A stretch of DNA of 22,993 nucleotides, from assembly GCA_021154985.1 (NCBI GenBank), contig JAJNQE010000124.1:1-22993 (forward strand), read 5' to 3'. This document shows positions 1 to 6,888 of the stretch, piece by piece. Each line of letters opens with the position of its first letter. Position 1 is the first letter of the stretch. Below the pieces are notes generated by a model. It was not told the origin of the DNA and searched no databases. It worked only from the letters and a program-made list of their open reading frames with translations. The position numbers and the translations under genes are program-made. The DNA comes from Hydrogenophaga sp. GTDB taxonomy: Bacteria; Pseudomonadota; Gammaproteobacteria; Burkholderiales; Burkholderiaceae_C.

Positions 1-450
1 CACCAGGGCAACGGCACCGCCGCCATCCTGGCCAACCGGCCCGAGTGCTTCACCTTCAGCATCCACGGCGCCCGCAACTACCCCTTCGACAAGGAGTGCA
101 GCGACCTGGACGTGGAGCTGCCCGACGGCACCGGCGACGACACCTACCTCACCGCCCTGCAGGCCGCCCTCGGCCCGGTGTTCGCCCGGGGCAAGCCCGA
201 CCTGGTGATCTACCTGGCCGGGGCCGATCCCTATGAGGACGACCGCCTGGGCCGGCTCAAGCTCACCAAGGCCGGTCTGGCAGAACGGGACCAGCTGGTG
301 TTCGACAAGGTCCGCCAACGCGGCCTGCCCATCGCCATCGCCATGGCCGGCGGCTACGCCCGGCAGATTGATGACACCGTGGAAATCCACGCCAATACGG
401 TATGCGCAGCTGCACGCCACTTCCGTACGCGTCAAGTTGCCTCGCTATAA
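1..450 (+). CDS. Histone deacetylase family protein, C-terminal part (5' end outside window)
   Basis: The reading frame is open from base 1 and encodes the last 149 residues of an arginase-fold, zinc-dependent deacetylase of the HDAC/AcuC/acetylpolyamine amidohydrolase superfamily. It begins at an HQGNGTA stretch, the segment that follows the metal-binding DxH of the family. It then shows a DLDVELPDGTGDDTYL stretch, the YLAGADPYEDDRLG segment carrying a metal-ligand Asp, and the MAGGYA glycine motif near the C-terminus. In bacteria such enzymes remove acetyl groups from small amines, acetoin-pathway substrates or lysines. The substrate cannot be told from this fragment. The catalytic N-terminal half lies upstream of the window, so the start is missing. 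The stop codon TAA (448-450) lies inside a TATAAT hexamer that probably serves the next gene. Confidence 0.87.
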   Translation, partial: HQGNGTAAILANRPECFTFSIHGARNYPFDKECSDLDVELPDGTGDDTYLTALQAALGPVFARGKPDLVIYLAGADPYEDDRLGRLKLTKAGLAERDQLVFDKVRQRGLPIAIAMAGGYARQIDDTVEIHANTVCAAARHFRTRQVASL

Positions 451-451
451 T
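446..451 (+). promoter_or_regulatory. Perfect -10 hexamer (TATAAT) ahead of the moxR-like gene
   Basis: TATAAT lies at 446-451, 29 bases before the ATG at 481, which would give a leader of about 23 bases. No good -35 box is seen at a 16-18 base spacing; TTCCGT at 421-426 is 19 bases away. The hexamer contains the stop codon of the preceding deacetylase gene. Confidence 0.5.
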
Positions 452-480
452 CAGGACCAGACCCCAACAAGGATTTCCCG

Positions 481-1323
481 ATGCGCTTCGAAGGCTCCGA
501 CAATTACGTCACCACCCCGGATCTGATGCTGGCCGTCAATGCCGCCATCCGCCTGCAGCGACCGCTGCTCATCAAGGGCGAGCCCGGCACCGGCAAGACC
601 ATGCTGGCCGAAGAGGTGGCTGCTGCCCTGGGCATGCCGCTGCTCCAGTGGCACATCAAGTCCACCACCAAGGCCCAGCAGGGGCTGTACGAATACGACG
701 CCGTGTCGCGCCTGCGCGATTCCCAGCTGGGTGACGACAAGGTCAAGGACATCTCCAACTACATCGTCAAGGGCACCCTGTGGCAGGCCTTCGACGCCGA
801 CGTGCCCACCGTGGTGCTGATCGACGAGATCGACAAGGCTGACATCGAGTTTCCCAACGACCTGCTGCGCGAGCTCGACCGCATGGAGTTCTATTGCTAC
901 GAGACGCGCGAGCTGGTGCGCGCCAAACACCGCCCGCTGGTGTTCATCACCTCCAACAACGAGAAAGAGCTGCCCGACGCCTTTTTGCGCCGCTGCTTCT
1001 TCCACTACATCAAGTTCCCCGACGCCGAGACCATGCAGCGCATCGTGGACGTGCACTTCCCCAGCCTCAAGAAAGAACTGCTGGCCGCCGCCATGAAAAC
1101 GTTTTACGACGTGCGCAATCTGCCCGGCCTGAAGAAGAAGCCCAGCACCTCCGAGCTGCTCGACTGGCTCAAGCTGCTGATGGCCGAAGACATCCCGCTC
1201 GAAGCGCTGCAGAGCGCCGACAGCAAGGTCAGCATCCCGCCGCTGGTGGGCGCGCTGCTCAAAAACGAGCAGGACACGACCTTGTTTGAAAAGCTGGTCT
1301 TCATGAACCAAAGGAACCGTTGA
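481..1323 (+). CDS. MoxR-family AAA+ ATPase
   Basis: This encodes a 280-residue AAA+ ATPase of the MoxR type, chaperone-like proteins that insert cofactors or remodel partners together with VWA proteins. Walker A is GEPGTGKT at residues 33-40. Walker B is VVLIDEID at 111-118. The sensor-1 stretch VFITSNN lies at 154-160, and the arginine-finger region DAFLRRC at about 166-172. The length fits the compact MoxR/CoxD-like group. A Shine-Dalgarno AAGGA lies 7 bases before the ATG. The expected partner is the CoxE-type VWA protein at 3651-4838, which is separated from it here by a GNAT and three defence-type genes. The process it serves cannot be read from the sequence. Confidence 0.93.
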   Translation: MRFEGSDNYVTTPDLMLAVNAAIRLQRPLLIKGEPGTGKTMLAEEVAAALGMPLLQWHIKSTTKAQQGLYEYDAVSRLRDSQLGDDKVKDISNYIVKGTLWQAFDADVPTVVLIDEIDKADIEFPNDLLRELDRMEFYCYETRELVRAKHRPLVFITSNNEKELPDAFLRRCFFHYIKFPDAETMQRIVDVHFPSLKKELLAAAMKTFYDVRNLPGLKKKPSTSELLDWLKLLMAEDIPLEALQSADSKVSIPPLVGALLKNEQDTTLFEKLVFMNQRNR

Positions 1324-1334
1324 GCGGATTCGCC

Positions 1335-1928
1335 ATGGCATTCGTTGAACCCGTCACCCTGCGCGGCAATGGTCTGGCGCTGATCCCGCTGGCGCTCGAC
1401 CACGAAGAAGGTCTGTGCGCCGCAGCGGCCGACGGTGAACTCTGGAAGCTGCGCATCACCTCGGTGCCCGAGCCGCAGGAAACGCGCAGCTACATCGAGA
1501 CGGCGCTGACGATGCGCGAAGAAGAACACCGCTTCGCCTTTGCCGTGACCGACGAGGCCACCGGGAACGTGCTGGGCAGCACCAGCTTCCACGACATCCT
1601 GCCGGCGGTGAAACGCGTGGAGATCGGCTACACCTGGTACGCCAAGAGCGCGCAGCGCAGCCATGTCAACACCACCTGCAAGCTGCTCATGATGGGCCAC
1701 GCCTTCGACACGCTGGGCTGCCACGTGGTGGGCTGGCGCACCGACAACTACAACTTCGCGTCGCAACAGGCCATCGAGCGGCTGGGTGCGAAGAAAGACG
1801 GCGTGATCCGCGGCCACGCCCTGCGCCGCGACGGGACCATCCGCGACACGGTCATGTACAGCATGCGATCGGGCGAATGGCCTGAGGCGAGGGCCCAGCT
1901 GCTGTACCTGCTGAGCCGCCACAGCTGA
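1335..1928 (+). CDS. GNAT family N-acetyltransferase (RimJ/RimL-like)
   Basis: The 197-residue protein has the layout of RimJ/RimL-type acetyltransferases, which transfer acetyl from acetyl-CoA to an amine. An N-terminal beta segment (EPVTLRGNGLALIPL) is followed by a central VEIGYTWY strand. A QRSHVNTTCKLLMMGHAF segment sits where acetyl-CoA is bound, and RTDNYNFASQQAIERLGA is typical near the C-terminus of this subgroup. The substrate is unknown. Two starts are possible. The ATG at 1335 has only a weak ribosome site, whereas a TTG at 1320 overlaps the stop of the ATPase gene and has AAGGA just upstream, which would add five residues. Either way it is translationally close to the moxR-like gene and probably co-transcribed with it. 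Confidence 0.85.
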   Translation: MAFVEPVTLRGNGLALIPLALDHEEGLCAAAADGELWKLRITSVPEPQETRSYIETALTMREEEHRFAFAVTDEATGNVLGSTSFHDILPAVKRVEIGYTWYAKSAQRSHVNTTCKLLMMGHAFDTLGCHVVGWRTDNYNFASQQAIERLGAKKDGVIRGHALRRDGTIRDTVMYSMRSGEWPEARAQLLYLLSRHS

Positions 1929-1960
1929 GCCGCGCGGCCGGTCACCGTGACAGACGGCGT

Positions 1961-1990
1961 TTCGATGTATACACTTCGACGATATACACA
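1961..1990 (+). promoter_or_regulatory. Probable VapB/VapBC operator (repeated TATACAC motif)
   Basis: Directly upstream of vapB the heptamer TATACAC occurs twice (1968-1974 and 1983-1989), and each copy is preceded by TTCGA (1961-1965 and 1975-1979). The same stretch also reads as an inverted pair, TGTATA (1966-1971) and TATACA (1983-1988). Toxin-antitoxin pairs usually autoregulate through repeated or inverted sites at this position. Assigning this one to VapB is inference. Confidence 0.55.
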
Positions 1991-2008
1991 TCCCGTTTGG
2001 AGAACAGC

Positions 2009-2341
2009 ATGAACGCGCCCATTTCCGCCAAGGCACTGCGCTCCCGTTCGGTGGCCACCACCACGGTTTTTCAGTCCGGCAACAGCCAGGCCATTCGCAT
2101 TCCCAAGGAATTCCAGTTCCACACCAAACAGGTGGAAATCCGCCGCGAAGGCCGCTCCATCGTGCTGCGCCCCGCGGCCATGACGGCAGCCGAGGCCCTG
2201 GCCGACCTGCCGGCGCTGAGCGAGGCCGAGGCACACGCCCTCGACGCGGCCATGGCCGACATCGACGACCTGCCACCGCTGGACGAACCGGACGACAAGC
2301 CGTCCAAGCCAGCCACCGCGACACGTCGCAGAGCCCGCTGA
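2009..2341 (+). CDS. vapB: VapB-like antitoxin (AbrB/MazE-type DNA-binding fold)
   Basis: This 110-residue protein carries an AbrB/SpoVT-type swapped-hairpin domain at about residues 14-57: VATTTVFQSGNSQAIRIP followed by VEIRREGRSIVLRP. That is the signature of VapB antitoxins that pair with PIN-domain toxins. The N-terminal fold binds the operator, and the acidic, disordered C-terminus (EAEAHALDAAMADIDDLPP) would wrap the toxin. The ATG at 2009 is chosen because GGAG lies 6 bases upstream; a TTG at 1997 would overlap that site. The vapC gene follows 21 bases downstream. The tail after about residue 90 (lysine, proline and arginine rich) is longer than in many VapB proteins. Confidence 0.88.
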   Translation: MNAPISAKALRSRSVATTTVFQSGNSQAIRIPKEFQFHTKQVEIRREGRSIVLRPAAMTAAEALADLPALSEAEAHALDAAMADIDDLPPLDEPDDKPSKPATATRRRAR

Positions 2342-2362
2342 CCGCCTCGCGATGCATCCCAC

Positions 2363-2773
2363 ATGAAGCTCAAGTACCTGCTGGACTCCGACGTGTTTTC
2401 CCTCATGGTCAAGGGCACAGACGCCGCGATCAACCAGCGCCTGGAAACCTTGGCCAAAGGCGAGGCCACGCTGTCGGTCATCACCACCGGCGAATTTTTC
2501 TACGGCATCGCCCACGCACCCATTTCGGCCTTGCGCGAAAAGCGGGCACAGCGTCTGATCGACTTTTACGGTGTGCAGCCCCTGGGCGAAGAGGTGAGCG
2601 CCGTCTACGGCCAGATCCGTGCCGATCTGCGAGCCAAGGGCACCCCCATCGGGCCCAACGACCTGTGGTTGGCCGCACAGGCCAAGGCCCTTGGCCTGGT
2701 GATGGTCACGCGCAATGGGCGCGAGTTCAAACGGGTGGCGGGCTTGAAGGTGGAAGGTTGGGAGTCAACATGA
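2363..2773 (+). CDS. vapC: VapC-like PIN-domain toxin ribonuclease
   Basis: The 136-residue PIN-domain protein would be the toxin of the pair, an Mg2+-dependent endoribonuclease; known VapC toxins cut tRNA or rRNA. The acidic active-site residues are visible: D8 in LLDSDVF, E44 in TTGEFFYGI, and D100 in GPNDLWLAAQA. The usual TRNxxEF motif follows at about residues 116-122. It looks intact and full length. Its stop codon overlaps the ATG of the next gene (ATGA at 2770-2773), so toxin and downstream membrane protein are probably translationally coupled. The RNA target cannot be predicted from sequence alone. Confidence 0.9.
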   Translation: MKLKYLLDSDVFSLMVKGTDAAINQRLETLAKGEATLSVITTGEFFYGIAHAPISALREKRAQRLIDFYGVQPLGEEVSAVYGQIRADLRAKGTPIGPNDLWLAAQAKALGLVMVTRNGREFKRVAGLKVEGWEST

Positions 2774-3642
2774 CAGAAAAAGCAAAAGGAGATGACTCAG
2801 CGCCGGACATGTCAAAGGTTCTCGGCCAGTTGATCTCGTGCGTTTATCTGATCGGCGTCGTAGTGCTGGGAGCCTACGTTTTGTTTTTTCTAAGCTCGGG
2901 AGTCAGTCGTGACCCAAGCGATTGGGGAACCATGGGAGACTACTTCGGGGGACTAATGAACCCCGTGGTCTCGTTTGCCACATTGGTCGTTGCATATGCG
3001 GTGTGGAAACAGCAGAAGATAGAACAGCAAGAAACAAAGAAAGCATTGAGAGATCAGGCGACAAGCGCTGAGCTCAATCGGCAGGAACAGCGGTTCTTTG
3101 ATCTTCTGAACATCTATCACCGCACTGTTGATTCGCTGGCCTACTCATTCTCTACATCCGGTAAGGATGCTGAGCGTGTTCAAAGCAAAGGCAAGGAGGC
3201 CATCAGATACTGGCTGCGGAACTCCGGCTCGCATGGCTTCAATTTTTCAAGGTTCTCCAAGTTTGGGTTCACCCTGGCCACTGGTAGTGACATGACCGAA
3301 TTAAAGAAGAAGTGGGACTCCGATGAGGTTTCCAGTTTCTTGGACCACTACTTCAGATCGATCTTTCGAATCGTTGCTGACTCAGATTTTCTTCTTGGCG
3401 AGCATCGTCACAGGTACATCAAGTTGCTGCGTGCGCAGCTAAATCGTGACGAAGTCTGCTTACTGGGATTGAATCTTTGGCTGGACGACGAGGGAAGAAA
3501 GATGGTCCCGCTGGCAAGTGAGTATGGCCTGCTAAAGCATCTGCCACCTGGTCCTCTTCGAACAGAGCTTGAGGCCGCTTTACCGATGGCAGTTTTCGGA
3601 CGTGGTTTTTCCAGAATGGCCGCGCCAAGCCCGACGATTTGA
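2770..3642 (+). CDS. Putative phage abortive infection membrane protein (putAbiC-like)
   Basis: The 290-residue protein has two predicted membrane segments (about 20-42 and 58-79), then a Gln/Glu-rich, coiled-coil-like stretch (80-105) and a cytosolic domain. The WGTMGDYFGGLMNPVVSF segment at 52-69, together with HYFRSIFRIV (193-202) and RYIKLLRAQLNRDEVCLLGLN (215-235), matches my memory of the family called putative phage abortive infection protein (Pfam putAbiC). Family function is known mainly by association. The ATG overlaps the vapC stop. Its DNA is visibly AT-richer than all neighbours, with AAA, GAA and ATT codons common, which suggests transfer. The end of the gene carries the ribosome site of the next gene. 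The last 25 or so residues may be a non-homologous tail. Confidence 0.75.
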   Translation: MTEKAKGDDSAPDMSKVLGQLISCVYLIGVVVLGAYVLFFLSSGVSRDPSDWGTMGDYFGGLMNPVVSFATLVVAYAVWKQQKIEQQETKKALRDQATSAELNRQEQRFFDLLNIYHRTVDSLAYSFSTSGKDAERVQSKGKEAIRYWLRNSGSHGFNFSRFSKFGFTLATGSDMTELKKKWDSDEVSSFLDHYFRSIFRIVADSDFLLGEHRHRYIKLLRAQLNRDEVCLLGLNLWLDDEGRKMVPLASEYGLLKHLPPGPLRTELEAALPMAVFGRGFSRMAAPSPTI

Positions 3643-3650
3643 GGTTACCC

Positions 3651-4838
3651 ATGCTGATCGACTTCTTCTACACCCTGCGTTCGGCCAAGCTGCCGGTCTC
3701 CGTCAAGGAATACCTGATGCTGCTCGAAGCCTTGCAGGCCGACGTGGTCGGGCCGCGCAACCCCGATGCCTGCAGCATGGACGACTTCTACTTTCTCGCG
3801 CGCACCGCGCTGGTGAAGGACGAGAAGCACTACGACAAGTTCGACCGCGCCTTCGCCGCCTACTTCAAGGGCGTGGAGATGATCGCGGACTTCACCAAGC
3901 CGATTCCGGCCGACTGGCTGCGCCAGGAGATGGAGCGCATCCTCTCCGACGAACAAAAAGCCAACGCGCCAAAGATGGACTGGGACGAGCTCATGGAGAC
4001 GCTGAGAAAGCGCCTTGAGGAGCAGAAGGAGCGCCACGAGGGCGGCAGCAAGTGGATCGGCACCGGCGGCACCTCGCCGTTTGGCAACGGCGGGCAGAAC
4101 CCGCAAGGTGTGCGCATCGGTGGCAAGGGCGGCAACAAGAGTGGCGTGAAGGTGTGGGAGCAGCGCGCCTACCGCGACTACGACGACACGCAGGAACTGG
4201 GCACGCGCAACATCAAGGTGGCGCTGCGCCGCCTGCGCAAATTTGCGCGCGAAGGCAACGAGTTTGAGCTCGATTTGCCCGACACCATCCGCGCCACGGC
4301 GGCCAACGCCGGCTACCTGGACATCAAGATGATCCCGGAGCGGCACAACAACGTGAAGGTGCTGCTGCTCATGGACGTGGGCGGCACCATGGACGAGCAC
4401 ATCCAGCGGGTGGAAGAACTGTTCAGCGCGGTCAAGGGCGAGTTCAAGCACCTGGACTTTTATTACTTCCACAACTGCGTCTACGACTTCATGTGGAAGA
4501 ACAACCGCCGCCGCTACGCCGAGAAGTTCCCCACATGGGACATCATCCGCAAGTACAACAAGGACTACAAGCTGATCTTCGTGGGCGACGCGACCATGAG
4601 TCCCTACGAAATCTTGCAACCCGGCGGCAGCGTGGAATACAACAACGAGGAGGCCGGCGCCGAGTGGCTGCAGCGCCTCACGCACGCTTTTCCCAAGTAC
4701 GCGTGGATCAATCCGGAACCTCAGGGCGTGTGGCAGTATCGACAGAGCATCAGCGTGATCCAGCAACTCATGAGCCAGCGGATGTTCCCGCTGACCTTGA
4801 AGGGGCTGGAAGACACGATGAGGTTGCTCTCCAAATAA
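3651..4838 (+). CDS. CoxE-type VWA domain protein, partner of the MoxR ATPase
   Basis: This 395-residue protein has the two-part layout of CoxE-like VWA proteins. An N-terminal helical domain (about 1-130) is followed by a glycine-rich linker (131-165, GGSKWIGTGGTSPFGNGGQ) and a von Willebrand A domain from about residue 234. The metal-ion site reads DVGGTMD (D242, G244, T246), and the later VGDATMSP (D313) fits another MIDAS loop. In characterised systems such proteins act with a MoxR ATPase to mature a target enzyme. The ATG at 3651 is preceded by GAGG at a 6-base distance, and that site overlaps the stop of the abi-like gene. A TTG at 3639 is possible but less likely. The tamA gene starts 4 bases after its stop. 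Confidence 0.9.
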   Translation: MLIDFFYTLRSAKLPVSVKEYLMLLEALQADVVGPRNPDACSMDDFYFLARTALVKDEKHYDKFDRAFAAYFKGVEMIADFTKPIPADWLRQEMERILSDEQKANAPKMDWDELMETLRKRLEEQKERHEGGSKWIGTGGTSPFGNGGQNPQGVRIGGKGGNKSGVKVWEQRAYRDYDDTQELGTRNIKVALRRLRKFAREGNEFELDLPDTIRATAANAGYLDIKMIPERHNNVKVLLLMDVGGTMDEHIQRVEELFSAVKGEFKHLDFYYFHNCVYDFMWKNNRRRYAEKFPTWDIIRKYNKDYKLIFVGDATMSPYEILQPGGSVEYNNEEAGAEWLQRLTHAFPKYAWINPEPQGVWQYRQSISVIQQLMSQRMFPLTLKGLEDTMRLLSK

Positions 4839-4842
4839 CGGC

Positions 4843-6888
4843 ATGACCTGTTTTGTTCCGGACTCCGCCCGCTGGGCGGGGTCTCCTTTGCTATGCCTTG
4901 CCTTGTTGTGCCCACCCGCCGCACAGGCGCAAGCCGTGGAGACACCGGTTGCGCCGGCGGCCAGCGCCCTGCAAGACGCGGTGGACGCCGCAGACAGCGA
5001 TGCGCCAGCCGCGTCCACACCCCGCGACCGCAACACCTCCCGAACGCCCCGCCCACCGGCCGAGCCCCGCTTCGAAATCGACATGCAGGCGCCCGATGAG
5101 GTGGGTGAATTCCTGCTGCGCCACATGGAGCTGCAGCGCTTTCGCCTGCTGCGCAACCTGGACGCCAACGAGCTCGCCCGCCTGCTGGCTGCAGCCCCCG
5201 CCAACCTGCGCGAGCTGCTCGCCACGCTGGGCTACTTTTCACCCGTGGTGGACGTGGTCGGGCCGCCCGCGCTCGCGGAGGCGGCCGACGCCGCAACGGG
5301 CAATGGCAACAACAGCCGCCCCCTGGGCACCGTGACCATCCGCATTTCGCCCGGCCCGGTGACGCAGGTGGCTTCGGTGAACGTGTCTTTTGTGGGAGAC
5401 ATCGCCACCGCACCCGAGGCCAGCGAGCAGCGCGACACCATCCAGCGCGAGGCGCAGGTGATGCAGGGCCTGCCGTTTTCGCAAAGCGACTGGGACCGCA
5501 CCAAAGACGCCGCGCTGCGCGCCCTGATCGCCAAGCGCTACCCGGCGGGCCGCGTGCAGAACAGCCTGGCCGACATCGACGCCGACAAGCGTCAGGCCAA
5601 CCTCTACATCGAGCTCGACTCGGGCCGCGCCTTTCAGATGGGCGAGGTGGTGGTGGAAGGCGCCGAGCGCTACGACAAGACCACGGTGGAGCGCCTGGTG
5701 CGCCTCTCGGGCGTGGTGCCCGGCAGCGACTACGACCTCGCCCAGCTGCAAGCGGCCCAGCAGCGCCTGATCGACAGCGGTTACTACGACTCGGCTTTCG
5801 TGTTCGTGGAGCCCAGCCTGGACGGTGCGTCGCTGCCGGTGAAGGTGCAACTGCGCGAGAGCCAGCGGCAGAAGCTGGTGCTCGGTGTGGGCGGCAGCAC
5901 CGACAGCGGCGCGCGCCTGTCGGTCGAGCACACGCACCACAGCGTGCCAGGTATCGGCTGGCGTGCGGTGAGCGCCCTCAAGATCGAGCGCGTGAACCAG
6001 CTCGCCAGCACCGACTGGAGTTCACCACCCAGCAACGACGGCTGGCGCTGGATCGCCGGCGGGCGCCTGTTGCAGGAGCAGGACGACTTCAACATCACCA
6101 CCAGCCAGCGGCTGCGCGCAGGCCAGTCGCAAGACGGTGTGGAGTACGACCGCAGCTTCTATTTGCAGTACGACCGCGCCAGCGTCTTCAACGAAGCCAC
6201 ACAGACCCTGCGCACGGCCGAGGCGAACTCGTCCGTCACCGCCAACTACGCCTGGACGCGGCGCCGCTTTGATGACCCGATCTCGCCCAACTCGGGGCAC
6301 GGTCTCGCGGTGGAACTGGGTGTGGGGTACACGCTGGGCACCACCCGCCTGCCGTTTTCGCGCACGCAGGCGCGCTGGCTGGGCTACTGGCCGCTGGGCG
6401 ACCGCTCCCCACCACCCGAGGCCAAGCCGGGCGAAGCGCGCGTGACCAGCGCCACCCGCAACCGCACCGACCTCGGGCGCCTGGCGCTGCGGCTTGAAGG
6501 GGGCGCCGTGGTCGCCAAGCGCAATGCCGCCATTCCCGACACCCAGCTCTTCCTCACCGGTGGCGACGCCACCGTGCGCGGCTACGGCCTGCGCGACATC
6601 GGCGTGCGACAGCCCGACGGCAGCGTGCTGCCCGGGCGCTACAAGGGCGTGGTGAGCCTGGAGTGGCAGCGTCCCATCTTCAACGCCAACGGCCGTTCGC
6701 CGGTGGAAAGCGTGCTGTTCATCGACGGTGGCGCCGTGGCCAACCGCGCGGGCGACCTCAAACCCCTGTGGGGCGTGGGCACCGGCGTGCGCTACAACAG
6801 CCCGGTGGGGCCGCTGCAACTCGATCTGGCCTACGGGCTGGAGACCAAGCGGCTGCGGCTGCACCTCAACGTGGGCTTCACATTTTGA
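4843..6888 (+). CDS. tamA: TamA-like outer-membrane assembly protein (BamA/Omp85 superfamily)
   Basis: The 681-residue outer-membrane protein would form the barrel half of the translocation and assembly module, which helps insert some outer-membrane proteins and, in current models, takes part with TamB in lipid transport. A signal peptide spans about residues 1-30, ending AAQAQA. POTRA-like repeats follow, the clearest being MGEVVVEGAERY to SGYYDSAFVFVEP at 266-324. The 16-stranded barrel runs from about residue 345 to the end, with a terminal aromatic residue (LHLNVGFTF). A low-complexity Ala/Pro stretch with acidic and basic residues links signal and first POTRA domain. It overlaps tamB by four bases (TTGA at 6885-6888), so the two are almost certainly co-translated. 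Confidence 0.92.
   Translation: MTCFVPDSARWAGSPLLCLALLCPPAAQAQAVETPVAPAASALQDAVDAADSDAPAASTPRDRNTSRTPRPPAEPRFEIDMQAPDEVGEFLLRHMELQRFRLLRNLDANELARLLAAAPANLRELLATLGYFSPVVDVVGPPALAEAADAATGNGNNSRPLGTVTIRISPGPVTQVASVNVSFVGDIATAPEASEQRDTIQREAQVMQGLPFSQSDWDRTKDAALRALIAKRYPAGRVQNSLADIDADKRQANLYIELDSGRAFQMGEVVVEGAERYDKTTVERLVRLSGVVPGSDYDLAQLQAAQQRLIDSGYYDSAFVFVEPSLDGASLPVKVQLRESQRQKLVLGVGGSTDSGARLSVEHTHHSVPGIGWRAVSALKIERVNQLASTDWSSPPSNDGWRWIAGGRLLQEQDDFNITTSQRLRAGQSQDGVEYDRSFYLQYDRASVFNEATQTLRTAEANSSVTANYAWTRRRFDDPISPNSGHGLAVELGVGYTLGTTRLPFSRTQARWLGYWPLGDRSPPPEAKPGEARVTSATRNRTDLGRLALRLEGGAVVAKRNAAIPDTQLFLTGGDATVRGYGLRDIGVRQPDGSVLPGRYKGVVSLEWQRPIFNANGRSPVESVLFIDGGAVANRAGDLKPLWGVGTGVRYNSPVGPLQLDLAYGLETKRLRLHLNVGFTF

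Noticed and set aside
1929..3650. Flanking direct repeats that would mark the ends of the defence-gene insertion
   Set aside because: Only short GC-rich matches were seen at the two sides, no better than chance in this composition.
3645..5225. A 526-codon minus-strand frame opposite the VWA and tamA genes
   Set aside because: The plus-strand genes show clear domains and ribosome sites; the antisense product is His/Val/Leu-rich and has none.
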